Shown here: positions 1 to 10,136 of the stretch, one piece after another
Layout of the letters: each line of letters starts with the position of its first letter
Numbering within the stretch: position 1 is the stretch's first letter
Made by a program: the position numbers and the translations under genes
Notes under the pieces: generated by a model
Database searches by the model: none
The model's input: the letters and a program-made list of their open reading frames with translations, nothing else
Told to the model about the DNA's origin: nothing
Source: Bombardia bombarda
Taxonomy: Eukaryota; Ascomycota; Sordariomycetes; Sordariales; Lasiosphaeriaceae
Reading direction: 5' to 3'
Assembly (NCBI GenBank): GCA_030512295.1
Contig: JAULSR010000001.1
Span: forward strand, 1,550,001 to 1,614,000
DNA: 64,000 nucleotides

Positions 1-423
1 CAGAGCGGGCGGATGAACTTGTATGTCGGCGCGCATTGTCATCATCTGGAGGATGCGGAGGGGCGGATGGTGGAGGCCGGGGAGTCGTGGGAGTTGATAC
101 AGCGGCTGAATGCGCATATCGGGCAGGATAAGTATGTGTTTGGGGTGGTGTGGGAGCAGGTTGGGGATGTGATTGCGTGGGATAACCGGGCGGTGCTGCA
201 CCGCGCGGGCAAGTGGACGGGGGATGGTAAGTATCGGCGGGATCTGCGGCGGACGACGGCGCATGATGAGGGCCCGACGGCGTGGGGGGTGAATCCGGTC
301 GGGGAGGCGCAGCCGAGCTGGTTGGCGTGGACGGGGAAGGATGGGGGTGTGCCGGGGGAGGAGGGGAGGAGGAGTGAGGTGCAGCAGCAGCAGCAGCAGC
401 AGCCGGCTGCGGTGACGGTCTGA
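1..423 (+). CDS. TauD/TfdA-family dioxygenase, 3' part only
   Basis: C-terminal portion of an Fe(II)/2-oxoglutarate-dependent dioxygenase of the TauD/TfdA family; the frame is open from the first base, so the gene starts outside the window. The segment DNRAVLHRA holds the distal His that, in this family, completes the 2-His-1-carboxylate iron site. The following Arg cluster (YRRDLRRTT) matches the position of the 2-oxoglutarate-binding Arg. The last 30 residues are a family-atypical tail with a run of seven Gln encoded by CAG repeats. Fungal members oxidise small organic acids or sulfonates; the substrate here cannot be told. The stop is at 421-423. Family confident, substrate unknown. Confidence 0.85.
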   Translation, partial: QSGRMNLYVGAHCHHLEDAEGRMVEAGESWELIQRLNAHIGQDKYVFGVVWEQVGDVIAWDNRAVLHRAGKWTGDGKYRRDLRRTTAHDEGPTAWGVNPVGEAQPSWLAWTGKDGGVPGEEGRRSEVQQQQQQQPAAVTV

Positions 424-694
424 TGGGTGGAAGGCTGCCTTGCTTCAAGCTCTGTCTTGTGCTCCTCTTTCGTCTCTGCTGATCACCGAGGAAAGTCATC
501 GTTGGACAGAACCTGCCTATTTACCTGTACTTTACTCGGAACTTGAAGTCCGGGGTAACGACCATTCCATGTAAGAACCTATGTGCAAGTAGCAGGTTCA
601 GGCGGACGGTCGGATCGCTAGGTTTATTTATGTAGTACTTGTTGTTCATGTACATCAAGTCCGTCTGACTTGATCACATTCTCTGTGTCGTTGT

Positions 695-1814
695 TCAAAG
701 GTTTCTAGCCTTCATGAAGCGGTTGACCTGCTCCCGCGTGTTCTTGTCGTTGTACGCCTCGTGGCACTCGTAAAAGGAAATCAGCTCCTGCGTGCAGTCC
801 ACCATGGCCGTGACGTCAATGTTGCTGTCGGCTAGCCAGCCCGCGAAGCGCTGCACCTTGCCCATGCGCTGCTCGGGCGCCTTTTTGACGTCCATGGCGG
901 CTATGCTGGACATGTCGCTGCCGCCGTATCCGCCAGCCGAAGAAGACTGGGGCGTCAGGCTTGGCGTACCGGGCATACTGCCACCGCCACCACCGCCACC
1001 GCCGCCGGCGTTCATGGCCGAGCGCGCTTGCGCTTGTGCTAGGGCGGCTGTGGCTGCGGAGAGGCCGGATGATGCTGCTGCGGCGGCGGCATTGGCGCTG
1101 CCCTGGCTCGAGGCGTTGGGAGGGCGCGAGACGAGGGCAAACAGGATGGCGGTGAGGGCGATGATGTGCGGGGGGTAGAGCAGGGGCAGGTCCGTCATGT
1201 AGTGGTCGTTGATGACGCACCAGGCGAGCGAGACCTCCTCGGGGTTGAGCTGGAAGTCGGCCTGGAGGGCGGTGAGGGTGCGGTAGGGCTGGTGGATGAT
1301 GAGGTGCGAGTTCATCTCGGAGATGAGGAAGAACTCGCACTCGCCGACCTTGCTCGTGTCCTGGTTGTGGAACTCGGTCGGCCACAGCAGGCGCGCCTCT
1401 TGAGTGATCAGCCTGATGTGCTGGGGACATTCCTCCATCTTGCAGGCCAGGTACATGGCCGTCGTGAGTAGCAGGTACGGGTTGGTGCGCCGGATCTCGA
1501 CTTTGGTGTAGAAGCGCTTGGCGTAGACTTGGGCTGTTGCCATGGCCTGCTGCCGCACGCCGAGACGCTTGCCGAGGCGGTTGATTTCTATTTTATGGCG
1601 GCACGGGCGGTCAGAAAAGAAAATGGTAGCAAGAGGTGACTGGTGAGTGCTTACGCTGGTTGAAGTAGATATTTAGATGGCGGAGAGGTGGTAGGGGAAA
1701 CGACTGCACCAGACCTGGGTCCTCGTCCTCGAGCCTCTGGCGCATGGCGGCCAGTTCATCCTTGGTGAACTGCCAGTGCCGACGTTGTGTCGATTCCCAG
1801 TAGTTGGCCGCCAT
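695..1814 (-). CDS. SSN8: Cyclin C, RNA polymerase II Mediator kinase-module cyclin
   Basis: Exons 1655-1814 and 695-1587, intron 1588-1654 (GTAAGC...TAG), giving about 350 residues. The start at 1814 gives MAANYWESTQRRHW, the conserved cyclin C N-terminus, and splicing restores the conserved FNQQINRLGKRL stretch across the junction. The cyclin box follows (YAKRFYTK, YLACKMEECPQHIR). In the family this protein pairs with Cdk8 (SSN3) in the Mediator kinase module and represses or tunes RNA polymerase II transcription. Between residues about 200 and 270 there is a low-complexity Ala/Ser/Gly insert (a run of nine Gly) before the conserved C-terminal helix; this makes the protein slightly longer than usual. 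It is divergent from the SAL1-like gene. Confidence 0.93.
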
Positions 1815-3115
1815 ATTTGGTCAGTTGCTGCTAAAGGGGAGGATAGATCACGGACGTCTCCTGGCGGACTTCGTGATCTTGGTCATGCGCGGTACTCAAT
1901 AGGCCGTTCAGCGGAACTGACGGGCACTAAACGGCCATTGTGACGCAAAACATACAAACATGCAGTCATGCAATGTGCTTGAAGTGCTCAATCGACCCAG
2001 CGCCGATTGCGGGGAGGTTGGCAAGGCTGAGGCCGAAGAAGGAGGCCGACGTGCATGGCATGGATGACATGATCCGGTACTGATTACAGCGAATCAAAAA
2101 TACCTATCTTGGGTTTAGTGCAGCACCAGTCAAGCGGCGAGCCTACTGTGTAGCGAAACGAAGCCTTGCTGGCGAACGGCAACGCCGTCTCTGAGCGATG
2201 CCCATGGGACCAATAGGAGCACCGCTGATTGGGAGTGACGGCATCTAACTCCCTGGTTGGTTGTTCCAGCTAGTTTGATAGGTGGGGTTTCAAGCACAGC
2301 ACCACTGCCGCAGATTACCAGGGGCTGCACGTAATGAAAGCTAGGGCGTCAGACACCAAGCGCAGTTTTGTGCATGGCAAACAAAGTATACAAGGCTACA
2401 TAGCAACGACCTCGCCTCCAGCGGCTGTCACGAAAGGCCTAGCATCTTTACTGCTATACCTAAAAACGCCTATATATTCTGCCATAGCTATGAATTATAT
2501 ATACTCATTATTTACCTGTATTTGAGCTGTCGTGCGCTTGATGTCGCTGAGGGAAAGAGACCCGAAACTGACCTGACGAGGTATTTCGGGTTAACGGTTG
2601 CTCTCCTACGGATCCGTTCCGTCCCGCCTTTCCCTGTCACAACAGCCGGGGAAAGCAGCGATATCCATCGTACAATGCAGTTAATTGGACACCACATTCA
2701 ACTGGCTCCAGCTTTTCCCAAGTCGCTCCCTGCTGGTTTTTTTCCCGTGTCTTTTTCTTGAACCCCCCCTAGGTTGGCCCGCGGAAACACCATGCTATTG
2801 TAGAACGGCGGACACGGGTTTCTGTTGAAGAATGCCGTATCCATAGCACTACCCGACACGAAAGGTCGACCGCCTTTGCTACCGAGCTTTATTACGCCCC
2901 ATCCCGAACCGCACCGCAGCTCCCCATTTTCTTATTTTCCCTCAACGACTAGACCGAAAACGAGGCTCGCTCGCTACGTCATCAGCGTCCCTTAGCATCT
3001 CGGCGCGCGCCTCGGCGATTGAGACTGTTTGTTGCCCGCGCCCACCCCCGAGCGCCCGCGACCCCTCCCGTTTGCATGCCGCCGCGCGCAGGACCATGAT
3101 AACCCGGACCCGGGA
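1815..3115. other. Divergent intergenic region between SSN8 and SAL1
   Basis: About 1.3 kb between two divergent starts, presumably holding both promoters. No open frame here looks like protein. There is an A/T-rich patch around 2455-2520 and a pyrimidine-rich stretch at 2880-2945 just before the SAL1 leader. No repeat or RNA gene was recognised. Confidence 0.5.
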
Positions 3116-5727
3116 ATGAAGATTACCGATGTGGTGTCGGAACTCGAGGCGGAGATGGAGGAGTCGCAAAACCAGCGCGACAAGCGGGTCGAGGAGCTGT
3201 GGATGAAGCTGGACCCCGCCCGCCATGGCGAGCTCGACTTGAAGGGCCTCCAGAAGGGGCTCAAGAGGATCGACCACCGTAAGCCCAAGCCCAAGCCCAT
3301 GGCCGAAGCCGTCGCTGTGCTGTGCGGTGCTGTGCCTTTGCTGTTGCAGCAATTGCTCTACCCTCCCCATTGGATGCACCTTGTTGACGCCCAGCGTGTG
3401 CTCGCTTCCTGTGCAGCTATGAAGAATGCCGACGAGATGCTCAAGGAGATCATCAAGGTCGTCGATACCAGCGGCGATGGCAAGATCCAGTACGAAGGTG
3501 GGTTGTTCCTTCTTCCAACCACAAAAGACACCGGATGTAGGGCTCTAGATGCAGGGGGCCAGGGGATCTACAAACGTGAATCTGGATACTGAGACGCCTT
3601 CTGCCTTTTCAGAATTTCGCGTCTTCGTCGAGACGGCAGAGCGCCAATTGCTCATGCTGTTTCGCTCCATCGACCGCGACAGAGACGGCCGCCTGAACAA
3701 GGAGGAGCTTCGCGCCGCCTTCCAGCGCGCCGGCATGTCCATCCCAAACCGGAGGCTGAATGGCTTCTTCGACGAGATGGATATGAACCACGATGGCTTC
3801 ATAAGCTTTGACGAATGGCGGTAAGTTACACTGCATCTTTTGTGTTTTTGTACCAATCCTGCTTGCATCTTGGCTTTTTTTTCGCGACCCACTGCTGTCT
3901 CCTTTCTACGGCGCTGGTTTGGCCGAGTTTCTATGTATAAGCTCAGGCCTCACCTGTTTGAGACCCGCCAACACCAAAGTGTGTTGGCTGTTCTGCAAAA
4001 TTCGGGACTTGAATCAATAGTTTGGTATGGACTTATGTGTAGATGGGTACATGATGTGCCTACGATGATTTGGTGGGCATTGAATCATACAGCTAACGTT
4101 GGGACCAAAAAAAGTGACTTCCTCTTGTTCGTCCCCACCACAAACCACGATGGGTCAGCACTCGCAGCCGCCCTGTCTTTTTATCAATCAATTGTCACCG
4201 TCAATTTTGAGGGCGACTCGCTCGTAAGTGATGATACACTTGAGGGTCTAGGTACGACCGGCTTCCTTTTCCAAACTCTCTTTGGTTCTCTCATGAAGCT
4301 CGCCAATCCCGACTCACTTTACTACTCGCGATCACCGCCAACTGCTGTACCTCCACCCTCAACCTCAGAAACGGCACAGCCGTTAGCCTCTCCCGACATC
4401 GAGAGCAGCGCATCGACGACAAATATGGCGGGTAGCACCGCAGCAGCGTCTAATCCCTACTCATACAGCCCTCTCCCAGCTGTCCCCAACCAGCGTCTGA
4501 GCGACGCGTCCGGCAAGATACCGATACTGCAGTACGAGGCGGCGGAGCAGCGTGACATCCTGGACACTTCTAACTTCGACCTGGAGGCTGAAGAAGAGCC
4601 CGTGAAAATAAGACTGACAGATCTGCTGCCCGAACCAGGTTACTTCCTCGCCGGCGCCGTCTCTGGTGGGGTGTCACGAACTGCTACCGCCCCTCTTGAT
4701 CGTCTGAAGGTCTTTTTGCTGGTCAACACCAAGGCAAGCACGAGCGTCTCGGTCGATGCTGCTAAGCATGGCCACCCCGTCGTCGCCATCCGCAAAGCGG
4801 GCGGGCCGATCGGCGACGCTGTTAAGGCCTTGTGGAAAGCGGGGGGGATACGTACCTTTTTTGCAGGTGAGTTGAGGCTGCTGAACCAGCTCTGGCTGCC
4901 GCCCCTGTGCATTGCTAACTCAATACTCACAGGAAATGGTCTTAATGTGATCAAGATCATGCCAGAATCTGCTATTCGGGTGAGCCACCGTCTTTGTCAA
5001 TACATCTTGAGAAGCTGTGTCTTCTATGGACCTGCGCGTACTGACGATCGGTTAGTTTGGCTCATATGAAGCATCCAAAAGGTTCCTCGCAGCCTACGAA
5101 GGGCACGAGGATCCGTCGCAGATCAGCACCGTCTCTAAATTCGTTGCTGGTGGCATTGGTGGCATGACAGCCCAGTTCTGCGTGTATCCCATCGACACTC
5201 TCAAATTCCGTCTTCAGTGTGAGACGGTTCAGGGCGGTCCAAAGGGCAACGCTCTCCTCATCAAGACGGCGAAGGCTATGTGGGCCGACGGTGGCTTGCG
5301 GGCCGCCTACCGCGGTCTCGGTCTCGGTCTCCTGGGAATGTTCCCGTATAGTGCTATCGACATTGGGACTTTTGAGTTTCTCAAGAAGTCATATACCCGG
5401 ACGAAAGCACGGTACTACGGCGTCCACGAAGAGGATGCACCGCCGGGAAACATCGCCACTGCAGTTCTTGGTGCAACCTCGGGAGCGCTGGGCGCCTCGA
5501 TTGTTTATCCAATGAACGTGCTCCGCACACGACTTCAGACACAGGGCACCGCTATGCACCCACCCACATATACCGGCATCGTGGACGTGGCTCGGAAAAC
5601 CATTCAGAACGAGGGAGTCCGTGGCCTGTATAAGGGGTTAACACCAAATCTGCTCAAGGTTGCCCCTGCCCTGAGCATCACCTGGGTTTGTTATGAGAAT
5701 ATGAAGAAAGTTCTCGAGCTGCACTGA
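3116..5727 (+). CDS. SAL1: Calcium-dependent mitochondrial ATP-Mg/Pi carrier
   Basis: Six exons: 3116-3278, 3417-3497, 3613-3820, 4115-4866, 4933-4979, 5056-5727, all in phase, giving 640 residues. The N-terminal half carries EF-hands: a degenerate one at 33-44, then good ones at 71-82 (DTSGDGKIQYEE), 102-113 (DRDRDGRLNKEE) and 138-149 (DMNHDGFISFDE). The C-terminal half, from about residue 322, is a three-repeat mitochondrial carrier with PLDRLK, PIDTLK and PMNVLR signatures. In yeast and animals such proteins exchange ATP-Mg for phosphate across the inner mitochondrial membrane when cytosolic-side calcium rises. A Ser/Thr/Pro-rich linker of about 100 residues separates the halves. The start is the first ATG in frame after an upstream stop. 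Symbol by homology to the yeast family. Confidence 0.92.
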
Positions 5728-6623
5728 ATCGACGAAGATCACAACGCATCACTGAGGGTATTTAATTGATATCGAAATAGAAAGGCAGATGGTATCCCAT
5801 TTAACATCGACACAATAGGCATGTCATCTTTTGTGGAGAATAACAACCCAGCCTGTTGTTTTGAACCCCTGTATGGTTCGGCATCTAGGGAAAGAACGGG
5901 ATGGGTAGAGGGGAGGAAGAGGGGAGGTAGAAGGAGGTAGAAGGAGGAGGAGACAGAAGATATTGTGGGCACGCAGGCAGAAAATCGGGTTTTTTTGTAT
6001 AAGGCTGCTTTACATGGCTGTGGCGTTTGGAATTGTTGGTTTGCGCAACCAAGAGAGATACCAATAGAGGGCATTGCAAAGACACACCTACTACTACACC
6101 TAGTTAGTAGTGCGTACTACACACACTTAACCTTTTGGCGCAGGGGATTGCTACTTATTGGCAGCCCGTCCGGAAAGAGCACGGTTTTATGGAAGAGAGA
6201 TGGGAGATGGCGGATAGCATACGATAGTATGGTTCTATGCTGAACAAGGTAGCGAGTAGTGTCATTCATCTATTTGCATATTTGATATTAAGAGAGTCTC
6301 CATGTGCTGTGGAAAGGGCCTCAAGGATCGCCATGGAGTAGGCCCTTTCAAACCTTTTGTGCGGGTAAGTTCATGGAAGTAAACCGACCTCCAACAAATA
6401 CTTTGTGCAGGATACAGCAAGCAGCTCAGACTCAACCCCGCTTCTCTCAGAATTCTTAGAGCTGCGAAGCACACGCACGCACGCATTAGCGCAGAGTGCA
6501 CACTAAGACCGATTGGGGATCAGGCGCGACGCGTTGGATCTGAGGTACTAGGTACCAGGTACTTACTTACGTATTCTCAAATGTCCCCTCGATGTCGCCA
6601 GGACCTCTAATCCACACAAAGCC
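5728..6623. other. Intergenic region, convergent 3' ends
   Basis: Lies between the 3' ends of the SAL1-like gene (+) and the HET pseudogene (-), so it should hold two termination regions. A purine-only stretch (GGAGG/GTAGAAGG units) runs at about 5908-5960, (ACGC) repeats at 6472-6486, and TAGGTAC-type microsatellite sequence at 6541-6570. No gene seen. Confidence 0.5.
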
Positions 6624-8640
6624 TCAACTTTCCAGACAGCGTAGCATAAACAGTCTCTGGGATATCCTTAAGTTCTCCTCATTGAGTGAATCAACAATAA
6701 TCAATCGGCGTTTATAACCACAGAACACGGTGAAACTCCCATCAGCTCTCTTCTCAAGAGGCTCGAGCCGGTTCCTCTGCGCAGCAACGCAGGGCATGGC
6801 ACCCCCAGATGGCACTCGTCCTTCAAACAACAACATGTCACACTCATATGCCTCCCCCTCAGTCGAAACATCACGTATCTCGTACAACCTGTCATTATTC
6901 CCGTCCCTCACCCTCCAACCAACCCCTGGCATGACCGTTCTCGTCGGAAAATACAAGACGGTATATATGGCCTCAAGGCCACGGGCCGTCCACAAGGCGT
7001 CGTTGCCCCACGACGACCGCCATGGGCAGACATGAGCGACACTGGAGCCCATCGAAACCCAGGCGTCTTGAGCTTTGCACGGAAGAAGGAAGACCACGTT
7101 CCGCGGCAGGCCTTTGACTTGCTGTATCAGCTTCATCATGCGCTCCTCCGGGCTAAGGTCGACAAGAAGCGAAGGCTGAACGCCGAGCAGACTGGCAATG
7201 GTAAGAGTCTCATCTAAGGGTCTATTAGTGCTCCTCCAGCGCAGCGATTGCGCCACGTCTCCCAGCTTGAAGTCGCCGTACTTGGAGCGCTTGCTGAGCC
7301 GGAAGAGCTCTGCTGCTAGGTCGGTTAGGTGCGGGGGAGAGCAGCATGGTTTGTGTTGGGGGGATTAGGGTGGCGAGGTCTATTAGGACGCCGTCGGCGA
7401 ACATGATGCAGATGGCCTTTGCGAGCACGGCTTCTTGGAGCGTCCAGAAGGGTCTCATCCAGCCTGAGGTCAGGACGTGCAGGATCTTGATGCCGCTTGG
7501 GTTGGTGGAGTCGCAGTGCTGCAGGCCGGCATCTAATACCAGAACGGCTGCTGCTTCGTGGAGGTCTGCGCCATCATCTTGATTGCCTTGTTGCGTGCGG
7601 CGTTGTTGTTCGGGATGCAGAGGCTGTCGATCCAGAGTGCTGCGTCTGGCCAGGCCGCTGCTACTGTAGTCACGAGCCGACGGAGCTGGCAGGTTGGAAG
7701 GCCGACTTCCGACACGCTTCCCAGTCCGTCCGCCCAGACGTGGGAGATGGCGATGTAATAAGGATTGTCTGAGGAATTGCAGACTTGGATATTGATATCA
7801 GGGAGACGCGCTGCTGCTGCGGACAGTCTCGAGCAGACTTACCACGGGGATACCTACTTCGAAAATGCACTCAAGTATTTCATCAATACTCGGTCGCGCG
7901 TACGAACACAGCTCCTCGACGCATCCCGCAACATGCCTGGGTTTGTACGACTCAGTGTCAACAACGTACGCCGCGCAGGAAGTGTCCGTACAATTGCCGT
8001 GGTATTTCCCATCGACGGGTGGCTCACTCTCAAGCGCATGTTTGAGTGATGACACATTCGTCGTGTTGGTGAGGTACTCAATAGTAATAGGGCACCAGCC
8101 GTCCGCGAGCATCTCGGCCCGCAGCATGTCCCTGTGCTCGGCAGTCCATATCATGGACCATGAGAACCCTTGCGGCAGATGGGCAGCCTTGAAAGCCATC
8201 TTTGCATTCACCAGAGCTTCCCCGATAATTGCAATGAAGCAGAGCATCGCTGGTAGCCCGTCCCCCAGAGGTCGGAAGACTTGGAAGCGCGATGTCGTAA
8301 ATGCCATCATGAGGGAGTGGGCATGGGCGAGGTTCCTGTTTACCTTTTCTAGCCATGGCGCGTGCAGTTCAATAGGGGTCGCGTTGATGCGGCTCAGCCA
8401 GTCTTGGATGAGCTTGCTGAGATGAGCCGTGGTTAGGAAGACCCTTCCTGATTTGTGTTTGTGAATGAGCGTGCTTTCTGGAACGTGGGTCTCCATGACG
8501 GCTTCGAGGATGCCTAGTGTGAGTAGGCTCTGGGTGCTGGGTGTTAGCTCTCTTAGGGTTCCTGGCTCTTGACGGATTTCGAGATACCCCGCCAGGGGAG
8601 CGACGTCGTAGCCATCGTGGCGGTAACCCAACCATTCTAG
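6624..8640 (-). pseudogene. HET-domain heterokaryon incompatibility gene, frameshifted
   Basis: All hallmarks of a fungal HET protein lie on this strand in the right order but in different frames. A long N-terminal region (about 8631-7798) is followed, after a frame change near 7800-7815, by the HET motifs AISHVW (about 7734-7751) and LWIDSLCIPN (about 7630). The frame changes again near 7555-7572, before an AVLVLDAGLQHC stretch and RPFWTLQEAV. At least one and probably two more changes fall at 7330-7365, before RWRSTNRPLDET and a normal C-terminus ending at 6624. No GT-AG introns of plausible size explain the shifts. HET proteins trigger cell death when incompatible strains fuse. The N-terminal end is uncertain: the frame is open to about 8650 with no ATG, so a further 5' exon may exist. 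Either a decayed allele or a set of assembly indels. Confidence 0.85.
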
Positions 8641-10136
8641 ATCCCTGAGGAGTTAGGAAGTCGACGAAGGAGTTGCTTCCGTTGTCATTTTTAAGGCTAT
8701 GGTGCTAAATTGGTCATCGGGCTACTTATACCTGAGAGAAAAGTTCAGACCCAGGCTCAGTTACTGAAGAGCTTTATCGCCGGGTTGACTTCAGTACCTT
8801 AGGAACATCTCCATGAGTTAGGAGTCTGAGTTGGGTTCCCGCAGCGCCTGATGCAGGATCTTGCGCGGGACAAATTCTCAGCTATTATTGGTCCGTCTCT
8901 GGCACACGACGCACCTGCATAGGCGGACGGGCTAGAACGCACAAGATGACGAAACCTCAGACGACTCCCTCGGCCTCAAACAATGGAACCCATCAAACAT
9001 GACATGCCGCGGATATTAACACGTCGTCAGCTCAAGCGTGTACCCTCATCGCAATACATGAATCCACCCGAAAGGAATTATACCATCAAGTAACATCATA
9101 TCAAGAGACAGTTTTCACGTACTGTAGAAAAGGTCAAACATACTGTAAGTCAGACCCTAACCCTCGGATCGGAAATTTGTCTTTTTTTTCCCCTCTAACA
9201 TAAGGTGTGACATTCTGGGCCATCTTCAATGTGATCATTGGTAAGATGCCGTGATCCAGCCATACATGAAGGCTTGTAATCGAATCCATCATTGGCTTGT
9301 GGGTGGTTCCATCCAACAAACAAATAAGCAAACAAAAGTACTTATGAGTCTTACGGGTAGCTGCTACCCTCGGTTTATTAAAGTTCTGCAGTGCTTCGCA
9401 GCTTCCTCTTATGGCTTTAGCTTTGCATCTCTCCAATAGCCTCCATTCCCTTTCCTGTCCAACATCCCTGGCCCAATCGGTTCCTTCACGCTGCAAACAT
9501 CTTTGACGGGCAGAGGCCGCGCATCCCCCCCTCCATTGCAGGTTTTCGCTTCAAGCGGTCTGGGACGAGGCTCTCTCTGTGGTTCGTCGTACGGGGGACT
9601 TTCCGCTGTCATTGGCCCACCCCTAATCTTTGTTTCCTAGCATGATGAGGCTCGATCGAGCACGTCAACGTCACGTTTGGTGTCATTGCTGGGGTTGTTG
9701 ACAGTCTTTACTTTGTAGGGCGTATTGCTTACGAGGCTCACCTGCCTTACCCCTCACAGTGGCCATGTTTCTGACGACGCCATGTCTTTCTAGGAGAAGG
9801 ATGAACACAACATCTTTTTTTTCAATCTAACATACCCGACCCACGCTCAGAATTTTGTGCATACGACAGACACCTGCCTACCTTACCTAGCGGGTTATTT
9901 GACTTTTTTGTCGTAGTAGTTTTCTGTTTTGTTCATTGTAGGCGCTGTCGGTTCATTCGAATCCCTAGTTCATCAGCTTCTTGCAGACTGTCTGACACAT
10001 TTTTTTGTTGCCCTGCGGCATTGGTGGTACAGGAGGTCTGAAGAAGCTTTTTGTTCTTCCCTAGTTAAGGGGATCGGTGACTTTGGTCTGACTTGGCGAT
10101 AGTTTCAGGGCGCGCTGCCAAGCCGTTTCAGAAGTC
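8641..10136. other. Divergent intergenic region, long leader of the 10.1 kb gene
   Basis: About 1.5 kb between the HET pseudogene and the membrane protein gene. The last 350 bases are T-rich with CCTTACC-type motifs, as in long fungal 5' leaders. A minus-strand frame at 9409-9612 (66 codons, starting MTAESPPYDEP) has protein-like composition but no support beyond that. No RNA gene recognised. Confidence 0.45.

Noticed and set aside
9409..9612. 66-codon minus-strand frame starting MTAESPPYDEP
   Set aside because: Protein-like at first sight but short, unsupported by splice sites or any family; kept only as a note in the intergenic entry.
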